Of a stretch of DNA of 64,000 bases, positions 44,461-54,229 are shown piece after piece. The notes under the pieces are model-generated. The model was not told the DNA's origin. It made no database searches and saw only the letters and a list, made by a program, of their open reading frames with translations. Every line of letters begins with the position of its first letter. Within the stretch, counting starts at the first letter, position 1. Source of the stretch: Ketobacter sp. (GTDB lineage Bacteria > Pseudomonadota > Gammaproteobacteria > Pseudomonadales > Ketobacteraceae); NCBI RefSeq assembly GCF_003671495.1, contig NZ_RCHN01000003.1, forward strand, positions 1-64,000, given 5' to 3'. The translations under genes were made by a program, and so were the position numbers.

Positions 44461-45039
44461 TTAATTAATGGTGGTAATCACTTCGCCGGTACGGGCGTTG
44501 TAGACGATGTTGCTGCCCTGGTCCGTGCGTCGATACAGGTAACGGCAGTTGCCGTTCACGGTATCCACTAAATAATCTGAGCTGGCCGCCACGCTGGCGG
44601 AAACCGATGGCGCATTGGCTACCAGCACGCCCCGCCAGATGCGTACACAGCGGTCAGAACTGTCCATGACATCGCTGTTGTTGGAACCCGCGCCCTGCCC
44701 TACATCCGTGGGCCAGCCTTCGCTGCTGGTGGCCACATCGTCGTTGCCGAAGCCATCCACCGCGTCCACCGCCAGGGAGTCACCGTTGGCCACCCACTGG
44801 CTGCGCACCAGCACCACCGCGGAGGCCAGGGCACCACCGGCACCGAACACCGCCGCTTCATGGGCGTTGTCATAGGTGTCCAGCATCCGCGGCAACGCCA
44901 CCGCCGCCAGAATGGAAATCAGCGCGATGACCACCACCATCTCAATCAGGGTAAAGCCCTGAGTGTTGGTGCTGCCCTTTAGGTTTGCCGATAAAGTCGT
45001 TGTTTTCACACCAGTTCTTGAATCTGAAGTTTGTTTCAT
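44461..45039 (-). CDS. mshB: MSHA pilin-like protein MshB
   Basis: A 192-residue prepilin with an unusually long leader of about 28 residues before the cleavage site QGFTLIEMVVVIALIS. The head ends in a Tyr/Arg-rich Cys segment (GNCRYLYRR). The first ATG with family logic is 45039. By position between mshG and mshA it corresponds to MshB; the two pilins could have swapped roles. Confidence 0.75.
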   Translation of the reverse strand: MKQTSDSRTGVKTTTLSANLKGSTNTQGFTLIEMVVVIALISILAAVALPRMLDTYDNAHEAAVFGAGGALASAVVLVRSQWVANGDSLAVDAVDGFGNDDVATSSEGWPTDVGQGAGSNNSDVMDSSDRCVRIWRGVLVANAPSVSASVAASSDYLVDTVNGNCRYLYRRTDQGSNIVYNARTGEVITTIN

Positions 45040-45108
45040 AAATATAGACCAGAATTCCAGCAGCAATGTCCGTTTAACGAATCTTTACAACCTTTCATCT
45101 CTTTCTTA

Positions 45109-46329
45109 CTAACGTTTCATGGCAGAGCCCAATTCCCACATGGGCAGGAACACACCCAACGCCAGAATCAGCACCAGAATCCCAAGGAAAACCAGAATGA
45201 TAGGCTCAATGGCATCGGCCAGGCCTTTCAATTCGTAGTCCACTTCTTCGTCATAAAAATCCGCCACGTCATGCAATAATTTATCTAAGGAACCGGTTTC
45301 CTCACCGATGGCAATCATCTGCAACACCAGATCGGAGAAGATCCCGGCGGCGGCCGACGTGCGCGCCAGGGAATCGCCCCGCTCCACGCCCCGCCGAATG
45401 GAATCAATATTGCTGGCAATATATTCATTACCCACCGTGGGGCCGACAATGTTCAGGGCCTGCAACACCGGCACACCGGACTCAAAGGTCATGGCAAAGC
45501 TGCGGGCAAAACGGGACAGGGCGATCTTTTCAAAGATGCCGCCGATAATGGGTATGCGCAGTTTTTTCTGATCCCACCACAGCCGGCCCGGTGCAGTGTT
45601 GATGTAGCGGACGAACGCAAAGATGCCGCCGCCCACCACCCCGAAAATCAACCACCAGTAGTCCACCGAAAATTCCGAGACTGCCACCAGAATCCGGGTG
45701 GGGGTGGGCAACTCCGCCCCCACCTTGGCGAACACTTTGGCGAATTGCGGAATCACAAACATGTTGACGATCATCATGGCCACGAACATGGCACCCAGCA
45801 CAAACATGGGGTAACGCATGGCCTGGGTCATGCGGTTACGGGTGTCCCGTTCCATTTCGATGTGGGAAATCAGTTTGGCAAAGGCATCCTCCAGCCGTCC
45901 GGTGTTTTCTCCCACATGGATCATGCTGACGAACATGGAATTGAAGATCCGACTGTGGGCCGCCATGGACGTGGCCAGTGTGGAACCGGTGGCCAGGCGC
46001 ACATTGATATCCGCCAGTGCCGCTTTGATCTGCGGTGACTTGCTGATGTCCGCCAGCCCGGCAATGGCCTGGATGATGGGAATGCCCGCCCGTGTCAGGG
46101 CCCGCATCTGCCGGCACAGCATAATCAGGTCATCGTGCTTGACCCGTTTCTGAAACGACCAGGAAAGCGCTAAACCGGACGCGGCTTTCGCTTGCACCGC
46201 CTGGATGGAAACCGGCGTTATGGACTGGTTTTGCAATTGTAACGCCGCCGCCTGGCTGTTGCCGGCCTCGAGGGTGCCGGTGACTTCACTGCCGGAGGTG
46301 GTGCGGCCGCGATAGCTGAACGTAGGCAT
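45109..46329 (-). CDS. mshG: MSHA inner-membrane platform protein MshG
   Basis: A 406-residue GspF/PilC-family protein with two homologous halves, each with the cytoplasmic helical domain and membrane segments (near 170-195, 220-240 and 375-397). Typical stretches are ALTRAGIPIIQA and FESGVPVLQAL. It connects the MshE motor to pilus growth. Confidence 0.92.
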   Translation of the reverse strand: MPTFSYRGRTTSGSEVTGTLEAGNSQAAALQLQNQSITPVSIQAVQAKAASGLALSWSFQKRVKHDDLIMLCRQMRALTRAGIPIIQAIAGLADISKSPQIKAALADINVRLATGSTLATSMAAHSRIFNSMFVSMIHVGENTGRLEDAFAKLISHIEMERDTRNRMTQAMRYPMFVLGAMFVAMMIVNMFVIPQFAKVFAKVGAELPTPTRILVAVSEFSVDYWWLIFGVVGGGIFAFVRYINTAPGRLWWDQKKLRIPIIGGIFEKIALSRFARSFAMTFESGVPVLQALNIVGPTVGNEYIASNIDSIRRGVERGDSLARTSAAAGIFSDLVLQMIAIGEETGSLDKLLHDVADFYDEEVDYELKGLADAIEPIILVFLGILVLILALGVFLPMWELGSAMKR

Positions 46330-46334
46330 GACGC

Positions 46335-48050
46335 TTAACGATCATCCAGAGAAGCGGTGATTTTGAAGACTTCCTGCACCGAGGTCACTCCGGTGCGGGC
46401 ATAATCCAGCGCACATTGACTCAGGCTGCGAAAGTGCTGATTGTTGGCGGCCGCACGGGAAAACTCCGCAGCATCGCCTTTGCGCAGGGCATACAACAGG
46501 GGTTCATCCAACTCCAGTAATTCATACACGCCGATACGACCGCTGTACCCGGTATTGTTGCAATGGTGACAGCCAGTGCCCTTGTGAAATTCCGCATCCA
46601 GGGCCGTGCTGTCGATGTTGCCCAGCCAGGTTAATTCCTGCGGTGTCATCTGGTAGGGCTGAATACAATGTTCACAGATCTTGCGCACCAATCTCTGGGC
46701 AATCACCGCCCGCAGGGACGACGCCACCAGAAACGCATCACAGCCCATGTCGATCAGACGCATGGCAGTGGACACGGAATCATTGGTGTGCAATGTGGAC
46801 AACACCATGTGGCCGGTCATGGCGGCGCGCAAGCCGATTTCAGCGGTCTCATGATCCCGCATCTCACCCACCAGAATCACGTCCGGGTCCTGCCGCAACG
46901 CGGTGCGCAACACCGAGGAAAAACTGAGGCCGATTTTGCTATTCACCTGTACCTGGTTAATACGCGGCAACCGGTATTCGATGGGATCTTCCGCCGTAAT
47001 GATTTTGCGTTCCGGAATATTGAGCATGGACAGCGCAGCGTAAAGCGTGGTGGTTTTACCACTACCAGTAGGACCGGTGACCAACACCATGCCGTAGGGC
47101 CGCTGGATCAGGTTTTCAAACCGTTTCTGAATCGACTCGGGCATCCCCAGCTTGTCCATGGACAACATGCCGGCGGACTGATCCAGCAAACGCATCACCA
47201 CGCATTCGCCATAGGGCACCGGCAACGTGGACAAGCGCACGTCGATACTTTTACCCAACACCCGCACATTGAAGCGCCCATCCTGGGGCAGGCGTTTTTC
47301 CGAGATATCCAGGCCGGACATGATTTTCAGGCGCGACACCAGCGCCGGCGCAATGCGCCGCTCTTTCATCACCTGCTCCTGCAATTCCCCATCGATGCGC
47401 AGCCGCACCCGCAACACCTGTTCATCCGGCTCGATATGAATATCCGACGCCCGCACCTGCACCGCGTCTTCAAAAATACTTTGCAACAGGCGCACCACCG
47501 GAGCTTCTGCGGTATCGGTGGTGGTGGCCAGGCTTTCCAGGTCGAAGTCGGTGCTTTCCAGTTCCGAATCCAGCTCCACCGCGATGGAGGCAATCTGCTC
47601 GGAACGCCGATAGGAGCGGTCCATGGCCCCCAACAACTCCTGCTCTTTCACGAACGCAGGATGCACCGGCCGTTTCAGAATGCGCTGCAATTCATCTATG
47701 GCCAGCAGATCCAGGGGATCCGCCATACCCACCAGAATGCCGTCGGGCTGCTCTGCCAGCAGGATGGCGCGGAAGCGGCGGGCATAGGTTTCCGGCAGGG
47801 TTTTGATCAGATCATTGTTGAGGCGGAAACGGGCCAGGTCCACAAAGGGATAACCAAAGTGATTGGCCATGGTCTGCAGCATCTGCGCTTCGGTGACAAA
47901 CCCCAGGTCCACCACCACCTTGCCGATCTTCTTGCCGGTGCGCTTCTGCTCATCCAGCGCCTGTTTCAGCTGTGCGTCGACGATCAGGCCTTTGGAAACC
48001 AACAAATCCCCGATGCGAACCTTGGGCGCCTGTTGTTTGGGTGCTTCCAT
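46335..48050 (-). CDS. mshE: MSHA assembly ATPase MshE with c-di-GMP-binding N-domain
   Basis: A 571-residue GspE/PilB-type hexameric ATPase. The N-terminal MshEN domain carries RIGDLLVSKGLIVDAQLKQ, which fits the c-di-GMP-binding RLGxx(L/I)xxxG-type repeat established for Vibrio MshE, with a second less perfect copy about 30 residues later. Walker A is GPTGSGKTT, and the Asp box and Walker B follow. A four-cysteine zinc site (CEHC and CHHC) is near the C-terminus. Pilus extension is therefore probably switched on by c-di-GMP. Confidence 0.93.
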   Translation of the reverse strand: MEAPKQQAPKVRIGDLLVSKGLIVDAQLKQALDEQKRTGKKIGKVVVDLGFVTEAQMLQTMANHFGYPFVDLARFRLNNDLIKTLPETYARRFRAILLAEQPDGILVGMADPLDLLAIDELQRILKRPVHPAFVKEQELLGAMDRSYRRSEQIASIAVELDSELESTDFDLESLATTTDTAEAPVVRLLQSIFEDAVQVRASDIHIEPDEQVLRVRLRIDGELQEQVMKERRIAPALVSRLKIMSGLDISEKRLPQDGRFNVRVLGKSIDVRLSTLPVPYGECVVMRLLDQSAGMLSMDKLGMPESIQKRFENLIQRPYGMVLVTGPTGSGKTTTLYAALSMLNIPERKIITAEDPIEYRLPRINQVQVNSKIGLSFSSVLRTALRQDPDVILVGEMRDHETAEIGLRAAMTGHMVLSTLHTNDSVSTAMRLIDMGCDAFLVASSLRAVIAQRLVRKICEHCIQPYQMTPQELTWLGNIDSTALDAEFHKGTGCHHCNNTGYSGRIGVYELLELDEPLLYALRKGDAAEFSRAAANNQHFRSLSQCALDYARTGVTSVQEVFKITASLDDR

Positions 48051-48053
48051 GGC

Positions 48054-49802
48054 TCAGGGCTCCTCGCTTTGCGTACCCTCTGCAGCCTGTTCATCCTGCA
48101 GAATGGGGGACCGGTTCATATCCGGGAAATAAGGCTGGAAACGATGCTCGATGGACTGGATTTCTTCCTCGTTACTCAGGCTGTCATTCACCACGAAAGG
48201 TTTCAACAGAATCACCAGCTCGCTTTTACTCTTGCGGCGCAGTTTCTGGCTGAACAGCACATCGCCAATCAGGGGCAGATCCCCCAAAAAAGGAATCTGT
48301 GACACTTCTTCTTTATAAACATCCTGCATCAGGCCACCGATGATCACCACCTGACCGGTGCGCGCCCGTACGATGCTGTCGGTTTCACGAATCGTGCTGT
48401 AGGCCAGGGGCAACGAAAGATCCTCATCCCCCAGACCGATGTCCTTGCGCTTTTCCACCACTTCAGAAATGGAAGGATGGACGTGCAGAATCACCTCGCC
48501 GCTGTCCGCAATCTGGGGCGTCACATCCAGGGCAATGCCGGAAAAGAACGGCGTCAGGGTAATGTCCGGCGTATCACTCACCGTGGACGACGTGGTGGTG
48601 GTGGTACTGGAGATATCGGTCACAAAGAATTCGTCAGAGCCCACCTTGATCACCGCTTTCTGGTTGTTGAGAGTGGAGATGCGCGGGCTCGACAACACCT
48701 GCACATTGCCCTGCAGTTCCAGCAGGTTCAACACCGCAGTGAAGTCGGTAAAGTTGGCCCCCAGGGTGAACACACCGCCAATCAGCGATACGCTTTCGCT
48801 CACCAGGGAACTGAAATCCGCCTGCTCCAGGCCACCGGCCACGCGGTTGTCACTGGTTTCCAGGCTGCCGTTATAGCCTTCACCAAAGGTGTCCCAACGA
48901 ATGCCGGTGGCAAACCCTTCCGACAGTTCCACCTCCAGAATCTTGGCTTCGATCAACACCTGCTGCTTCAGGCTCAGCTGAGCACTGTCGAGAAAGTTCT
49001 GCACTTCGGTCAATTCCGACGGCAGCGCTTTGACCACGGCGATCCCCGATACCGGGTCCACCACCACACTGCGGTTATCACCGGTGCCCACGATCATGGT
49101 CAGCACATTGGCCAGCTGTTGCCAGAAGGCACTATTACTCTCGGTTTTGATATTGCTGCTTTGTTGCACCTGGGTTTCGCGGGAGCTGCTGGTGGAGCTG
49201 CCGGTGGTGTCGTCCTCTCCAGTGACGCTTACCTGGCCGCTGCTCACCGAGGTGGTGGACAAGCCCATGCGATTGATGTTCAGGTAATTGATGCGGAACA
49301 CCCGACTCTGCAGGGTGCGGGGCAGTATCTGGTAGCCATAGGGCTTGCGCACGAAATCGTAGCCATAGGCATCGCGCACAGCCTTCAGTGTCTCCTCCAG
49401 GTTGACACTGCGCAGGCGGATGGAGATGTTGCCGGTGACATCCGGGTGCACCACCATGTTGACGGAAGTACCGTGCACCAGACTCATGAAGAACTGTCGC
49501 GCCGGGGTATCGCTGGCCGTCACATCAAAACGGGGCAGCTCCGGCTTGGCTTTTTTGGCCGGGGCAACCGGAGCCGTCGCCACCGGCAACGCCGCCGCGG
49601 CTTGGGGGCCAGGCTGGGAGTTCATTGCAACCGCAGAGGGGGTTGTCCCGCTCTGCGATTGCGGCTGTGATTGAGCCTGTGATGGTTTCGTCGCGGCTGG
49701 CGCTGTGCCGGCCTGCGGCTTGGGCTGATACCAGGAAGCACACCCTGCCACCAAGGCCAGGCAGGCGGCAACCAAGACAGACTGGGCAAACACTTTATTC
49801 AT
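48054..49802 (-). CDS. mshL: MSHA outer-membrane secretin MshL
   Basis: A 582-residue secretin. The lipobox LVAGC near residue 21 marks a lipoprotein. After a Gln/Pro-rich linker come the N-domains and the C-terminal secretin beta-barrel (about 330-560; VEVELSEG and VIIGGLMQD segments). It forms the pore through which the pilus passes. Overlaps mshK by 8 bp. Confidence 0.92.
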   Translation of the reverse strand: MNKVFAQSVLVAACLALVAGCASWYQPKPQAGTAPAATKPSQAQSQPQSQSGTTPSAVAMNSQPGPQAAAALPVATAPVAPAKKAKPELPRFDVTASDTPARQFFMSLVHGTSVNMVVHPDVTGNISIRLRSVNLEETLKAVRDAYGYDFVRKPYGYQILPRTLQSRVFRINYLNINRMGLSTTSVSSGQVSVTGEDDTTGSSTSSSRETQVQQSSNIKTESNSAFWQQLANVLTMIVGTGDNRSVVVDPVSGIAVVKALPSELTEVQNFLDSAQLSLKQQVLIEAKILEVELSEGFATGIRWDTFGEGYNGSLETSDNRVAGGLEQADFSSLVSESVSLIGGVFTLGANFTDFTAVLNLLELQGNVQVLSSPRISTLNNQKAVIKVGSDEFFVTDISSTTTTTSSTVSDTPDITLTPFFSGIALDVTPQIADSGEVILHVHPSISEVVEKRKDIGLGDEDLSLPLAYSTIRETDSIVRARTGQVVIIGGLMQDVYKEEVSQIPFLGDLPLIGDVLFSQKLRRKSKSELVILLKPFVVNDSLSNEEEIQSIEHRFQPYFPDMNRSPILQDEQAAEGTQSEEP

Positions 49803-50121
49803 TCACACTTTCCTTTCTCACCGCCGCCATGGGCATGCGCAACGTAATTCTGCGACCGGCTCGACTCACCACCACCGAATCCTCGGCAATGGAAAGCACT
49901 TTGGCATCCGCCACCTGATCCGACACCCCCACCACCGATTCGTTGATGATGGCGCGTTTGTGGTGCCCGTCATTCAAAATCATACTGAGCTGCAACGGCG
50001 CATAGGCCGTTTTGGTTTTGGTATTGGAGAACATGGGAGGACGGGTGGGATCACCGGCCGCCTGCACAGACACTGAACCAGCGAGCACAGTCAACATCAA
50101 CAAGCATTTAATGGGCAACAC
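49795..50121 (-). CDS. mshK: MSHA biogenesis protein MshK
   Basis: A 108-residue exported protein (signal peptide ending near VQA, residue 21) with GDPTRPP directly after it, as in MshK and PilP-like pilot proteins of the secretin. It probably links inner-membrane alignment proteins to MshL. Overlaps mshJ by 14 bp. Confidence 0.8.
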   Translation of the reverse strand: MLPIKCLLMLTVLAGSVSVQAAGDPTRPPMFSNTKTKTAYAPLQLSMILNDGHHKRAIINESVVGVSDQVADAKVLSIAEDSVVVSRAGRRITLRMPMAAVRKESVNE

Positions 50122-50779
50122 GCAACAACTCCTCCTGCGAGCTCAGGGTATGGACTTCCAGGGTCAGACTCCCCTTCGGATATTCCTCCACCACATATTC
50201 CAGGCGGTCCCATAACAATTTCTCCGGCAGCGCTTCCACTGCCGCCAGGTAGTTTTTCACCTGGAAAAAGGAACCCACCATCTTCAATTCCAGATCGTGA
50301 CGATAGATCGCTGCCGCCTGTTGATCCTGTTCATCAGCCACCAGCAACCGCTCTGCCGCTTTTGATTTCACGCTATGCACTTTCAGGCCAAAACGTTCAC
50401 TCAACATTTCGCCCAGGATCACCGGCATCTGCTGAGGCGCGATCATGCCATCGGTGATGGCTGCAATGTCGTGATCCACTTCCTCGTGCAACTCCAGCAG
50501 ATTTTCAATATTGGCTTTCAACTGGTTATTGGGGTTGTTGAGAATCGCGCTCTGCAACTCATCAATACGACGGTTGGACGCCTCCATGGATTTCAGCAGC
50601 GTGGTTTTGTCTTTCTCAATCTGATCCCGCTCCTGCAGCCAGGGTCGCAACAGCAACTGATCCACCACCCCCAGCACCAATACCGCCAGGGCACCCACAA
50701 TGATCATGCGCTCCCGCACACTGAGTTTGTGGGCTTTGGTTTCCAGCTCCTGATATTTAATTCGCAGACTGTTGGTCAT
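50108..50779 (-). CDS. mshJ: MSHA alignment protein MshJ (PilO-like)
   Basis: A 223-residue bitopic protein with a membrane helix at about 25-45, a coiled coil to about 105 and a PilO-type ferredoxin-like domain. It forms the inner-membrane alignment complex with MshI and the PilN-like protein. Overlaps the PilN-like gene by 23 bp. Confidence 0.82.
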   Translation of the reverse strand: MTNSLRIKYQELETKAHKLSVRERMIIVGALAVLVLGVVDQLLLRPWLQERDQIEKDKTTLLKSMEASNRRIDELQSAILNNPNNQLKANIENLLELHEEVDHDIAAITDGMIAPQQMPVILGEMLSERFGLKVHSVKSKAAERLLVADEQDQQAAAIYRHDLELKMVGSFFQVKNYLAAVEALPEKLLWDRLEYVVEEYPKGSLTLEVHTLSSQEELLRVAH

Positions 50780-51377
50780 ACTGCGTACTCACACTGAATG
50801 TCAGGAATCGGTTTTGCTCCTCCATGCGCTCCAGGCTGAACACCCGAAAGCCAAAGCCCTGGAAGTGTTCTTCCTGCTTCAAATCCGAAATGTAGTCTGG
50901 AATCGCCTTGGGTTTATCGGTCACACCGTGCAGGCTGAGCTCCGGCCCGGGGGAACGCATCACAATGCGCGTCAACCACACGGAGGGCGTATCCATATTG
51001 GACAGTGCCTGCAGGTAACCGGAAAAATGCACATGATGGGTGTCACCCTCTTGCTGCAACTGGCCCAGGAACTTGCGCTTGCCCTGCAGTGATTGCTGCA
51101 GTTGTTTTTCCCGCTGCTGCAAGCGGGTATCCAGTACAATCGCATCCACTTCTTTTTGCAGGCGCTCAATGGAGGCTTCCATCCTGGTACGGGACGCCTC
51201 CATATCCGCCAGAGTGTTGCGCGCATGGACTGTGCGACTCCACTCCAGCACGGTGAGCATGATCACCGCCACGACCACCGCCGCCACCACCATCAGCATC
51301 TGCTTCAACGGCAGAACAATGACCGGTTTGCGAAAGCTATCCTGATAGAAGTTGACGCGTTGAATCACTGCGCTCAC
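50757..51377 (-). CDS. PilN-like MSHA alignment protein (MshI2)
   Basis: A 206-residue protein with the PilN hallmark VNFYQDSFRKP near the N-terminus, one membrane helix (about 25-45), a coiled coil and an alpha/beta periplasmic domain. It takes the place of MshI2. It overlaps mshI by four bases. Confidence 0.8.
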   Translation of the reverse strand: MSAVIQRVNFYQDSFRKPVIVLPLKQMLMVVAAVVVAVIMLTVLEWSRTVHARNTLADMEASRTRMEASIERLQKEVDAIVLDTRLQQREKQLQQSLQGKRKFLGQLQQEGDTHHVHFSGYLQALSNMDTPSVWLTRIVMRSPGPELSLHGVTDKPKAIPDYISDLKQEEHFQGFGFRVFSLERMEEQNRFLTFSVSTQYDQQSAN

Positions 51378-52369
51378 GCCACCCTCCCCATGCCCGTCAC
51401 TTTGGCCCCGCCAGACGCCGCAGTCGCCAGGGCGGCCAACACGACACCCAGGGCCGGAGCCAGCGCACCGGCCGCCACTGTTGAGCCGTCCGTCGGTTGC
51501 AGCCCGGTACTCAATTCAAAACACTGGGCGGCGATGGGCAGGCGCTCGGCCAGACCGGGACACCACCCATTCTGCTCCTCGGCATCGGACACCAGGTACA
51601 AGGCGGTGATGCCGGACTTGCCAATCTGGCTCTCGTAATAATCCAGCGAGCGCTGCACGTCCAACGCCAGGTTGTCCACCGGGTCCTGCTGGAAATCCAG
51701 GTTGCCGCTGAACACCGCACCGCCATTACCCAACTCGATGGTGCGGGTCAGGTACAGGCTGCCGTTTTCAATCAGGTTGATGGTGCCACCCTGCCCGTTG
51801 AGGTAGAGGAAGGCCGCGCCCCGCTCCTGCAGTTCATGCATCTGCCCCGCCAGGCCGGACATGGCCAACTCATTAATGGAGATACTCTGCAGGTTCACAG
51901 CAAGCTGGTCACACACGTCCACCACGGCCTGCACCTGGGCCCGTTCCGCCACCGCCACATAGGACATATTCATACGGCCGCGATAGGCATCCGCAGGCAA
52001 CCGGAATACGTCCATCACCACCTGCTCCAGGGGTTGGGTAATCAGATCCTTGACCTTCCAGCGCACGGCCTCCCGCAGCTCCGCCTCCGGCACATCCGGC
52101 GCATCCACCAGCAACAGGTTGTAGTACTGATGTCCCAGGCAGATGTGAGCGGGGGCCGCTGGCACGGGCGCCGACTCGCACAGCGCCTTCAGTGCCTCAC
52201 CCGGGGAGTTAAAGGTTTGCTCAAGGGCATGAGTTTGGGTAATCTGCGGCCCCTGATCGGTCTGACGCACCAGGCACCATAGCGCCTGGTTGGGGTTCAA
52301 ACTGATCCCAAGCAGCGTATCCGAACCGGCTTTATCTTTGCGAAACAATTGTTTATACCAACTACTCAT
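51374..52369 (-). CDS. mshI: MSHA biogenesis protein MshI (PilM-like)
   Basis: A 331-residue cytoplasmic actin-like protein related to PilM, with FRKDKAGSDTLLGISL at the start, that should bind the N-terminus of the PilN-like partner. First gene of the operon. The ATG at 52369 follows a GTG at 52372; neither has a strong ribosome site. Confidence 0.82.
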   Translation of the reverse strand: MSSWYKQLFRKDKAGSDTLLGISLNPNQALWCLVRQTDQGPQITQTHALEQTFNSPGEALKALCESAPVPAAPAHICLGHQYYNLLLVDAPDVPEAELREAVRWKVKDLITQPLEQVVMDVFRLPADAYRGRMNMSYVAVAERAQVQAVVDVCDQLAVNLQSISINELAMSGLAGQMHELQERGAAFLYLNGQGGTINLIENGSLYLTRTIELGNGGAVFSGNLDFQQDPVDNLALDVQRSLDYYESQIGKSGITALYLVSDAEEQNGWCPGLAERLPIAAQCFELSTGLQPTDGSTVAAGALAPALGVVLAALATAASGGAKVTGMGRVA

Positions 52370-52431
52370 CACCCAAACCCAATCAGGGAAACGTTGTCAT
52401 CTTATGAAAGCGTAGACGACAATCAGAAAAT

Positions 52432-52447
52432 GGTGATCAATATCACG
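52432..52447. promoter_or_regulatory. CRP/Vfr-like palindrome upstream of the MSHA operon
   Basis: GGTGA-TCAATA-TCACG matches the CRP site (TGTGA-N6-TCACA) at eight of ten core bases and is also close to an FNR site. It lies 63 bp before the mshI ATG and 83 bp before trmL on the other strand. Binding is inferred. Confidence 0.45.
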
Positions 52448-52529
52448 CAGTTAGGGCCACTTTTTAATCAACTTATTAGCCCCTGAACGCCACCGATAGG
52501 GCCAACACCGGACACCCGCAGGACCCACC

Positions 52530-52994
52530 ATGCTTAACATAGTGCTGTATCAGCCTGAAATTCCGCCGAACACCGGCAATATTATTCGATTGTGCGCCAA
52601 TACCGGCATGAGCCTGCACCTGATCAAACCCCTGGGTTTTGAGCTGGATGACAAGCGCATGCGACGCGCCGGCCTCGACTATCACGAGTGGGCCAACGTG
52701 CAACTGCATGACCATTTTGAGGCGTTTCTGAGCACGGTGCGCCCCGCCCGCTGCTTTGCGCTCTCCACCAAGGGCAGCGAGCACTACCACCTCCAGTCCT
52801 ATCAGGCCGGCGATGCCATCGTCTTCGGTCCGGAGACCCGGGGCCTGCCACAAGCGATTCGCGAACACCCGGCCATGACCGGCTGCATCCGCATTCCCAT
52901 GCAGGCGGACAGCCGCAGCCTGAACCTGTCCAACGCCACCGCCATCGTGGTGTACGAAGCCTGGCGCCAGTTGGGCTTCCCGGGCGCCCGTTAA
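52530..52994 (+). CDS. trmL: tRNA (cytidine/uridine-34-2'-O)-methyltransferase TrmL
   Basis: A 154-residue SPOUT methyltransferase with the N-terminal [13 protein letters not shown], the knot motif FGPETRGLP and the C-terminal [15 protein letters not shown]. It methylates the wobble ribose of tRNA-Leu isoacceptors. Divergent from the MSHA operon. Confidence 0.95.
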   Translation: MLNIVLYQPEIPPNTGNIIRLCANTGMSLHLIKPLGFELDDKRMRRAGLDYHEWANVQLHDHFEAFLSTVRPARCFALSTKGSEHYHLQSYQAGDAIVFGPETRGLPQAIREHPAMTGCIRIPMQADSRSLNLSNATAIVVYEAWRQLGFPGAR

Positions 52995-53082
52995 TCTGAT
53001 CAAAAAATTTTCAATTGGAGGTAAACCCATCTCCCCCCGCTGCGTTAATACCGGTATCACCACCCAAAAACGGAGCATCAAC

Positions 53083-53634
53083 ATGAAACTCAACACATCC
53101 AAACAGAACATTTCCAAACTGAATTCACTGATCCTGGGTTCCTGCCTGGTTGGCGGCCTCCTCATCAGCAGCGCGCAGGCCGACACCTTGCGTCACGCCC
53201 AACGCCACAGCTTTCAGACAGAAGTGACCCGCACCGCCGGCGACCGCAGCCTGCGCCGCACCACCGAACAGGTAGCAGGACAAGGGCATTTCCAACGCAC
53301 CACCCAATTCGCCACCGGCCAGGGCAAAACCGCCAGCCGTAAGGTGCAGGGTGAATACGACGCCGCCGCCCAGACGTACACACGCACCCTGGAAAGCACC
53401 CGTCCCAACGGCGACACCGTTTCCTCGGTGCGGGAAACCACCAAAACCGAAGATGGGTTTGTGCGCAGCCAGAGCCGTACCAACGCCGATGGCCAGATGG
53501 CATCCAAGCAGGTAAGCGTCAGCGTGGATCATGAAAACCAAGTGCAGACCCGCAACGTGGAAGCCAGCGGATACGCCGGGGCGAGCTACAGTGCCTCCAC
53601 CACCCGCAGCTGGGGGGACAGTGGCGAGCAATAA
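53083..53634 (+). CDS. Exported Thr/Arg/Gln-rich protein of unknown function
   Basis: A 183-residue protein with a signal peptide (cleavage after AQA near residue 33) and a mature part made of short alternating polar strands with recurring units (RRTTEQVAGQG, QRTTQFATGQG). The composition (Thr, Arg, Gln, Ser; almost no Cys or Trp) suggests a repetitive beta structure or a disordered coat. It lies 25 bp before an ECF sigma factor and may be co-transcribed or be a target. I do not recognise a family. Confidence 0.7.
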   Translation: MKLNTSKQNISKLNSLILGSCLVGGLLISSAQADTLRHAQRHSFQTEVTRTAGDRSLRRTTEQVAGQGHFQRTTQFATGQGKTASRKVQGEYDAAAQTYTRTLESTRPNGDTVSSVRETTKTEDGFVRSQSRTNADGQMASKQVSVSVDHENQVQTRNVEASGYAGASYSASTTRSWGDSGEQ

Positions 53635-53659
53635 CAGGCAACTGCTATAGTCGCTCACT

Positions 53660-54214
53660 ATGACCAGCAACGTAACCGCACTCAATCTGAATGCATTTCT
53701 CGCCAGCGTGGAACGCCGTGCTTACCGCATGGCGTTGCTGGCCACCCGCAATCAGACCGACGCGCTGGACATCGTGCAGGACGCCATGTTGAAACTGTGT
53801 CGCAGTTACGGCGATCAAACCCCGGAACAATGGCCACCCCTGTTCCACCGCATACTGCAGAACCAGATCATGGACTGGCATCGACGGCAACAGCGCAGCC
53901 AACGCTGGTTCAGGCCCTGGAAAAAAACCGACGCAGACGCAACCGACCCAGCAGAGGACGACGGCATCGAAGACTTCGCCGATCCCAGCGAACAAAACCC
54001 GGAGCACTTGCTGAGTCGCGCAGCGGACGTGGCAACCGTCATCCAACAGGTGGAGCAATTGCCCATACGCCAGCAACAGGCATTCCTGTTACGGGTCTGG
54101 GAAGGACTGGACGTGAACGCCACCGCGCAGGCCATGGAATGCAGCGAAGGCGCGGTAAAGTCCCACTTACACCGAGCCATGCGCAGCGTGCGCCAGGCAC
54201 TGCAACAGGAATGA
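53660..54214 (+). CDS. ECF-type RNA polymerase sigma factor
   Basis: A 184-residue sigma factor: region 2 (AYRMALLATRNQTDALDIVQDAM) with the -10 recognition helix, a linker rich in Asp, and region 4 (IQQVEQLPIRQQQAFLLRVWEG, then ECSEGAVKSHLHRAM). It is followed by a small membrane protein that is probably its anti-sigma factor. No consensus target promoter is evident upstream. Confidence 0.9.
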   Translation: MTSNVTALNLNAFLASVERRAYRMALLATRNQTDALDIVQDAMLKLCRSYGDQTPEQWPPLFHRILQNQIMDWHRRQQRSQRWFRPWKKTDADATDPAEDDGIEDFADPSEQNPEHLLSRAADVATVIQQVEQLPIRQQQAFLLRVWEGLDVNATAQAMECSEGAVKSHLHRAMRSVRQALQQE

Positions 54215-54229
54215 ACGTGGAGATCGCCC

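Noticed and set aside
46668-48302. 544-codon plus-strand frame opposite mshE
   Set aside because: Antisense to a clear assembly ATPase; the product is His/Gln/Arg-rich with no domain, typical of GC-rich antisense frames.
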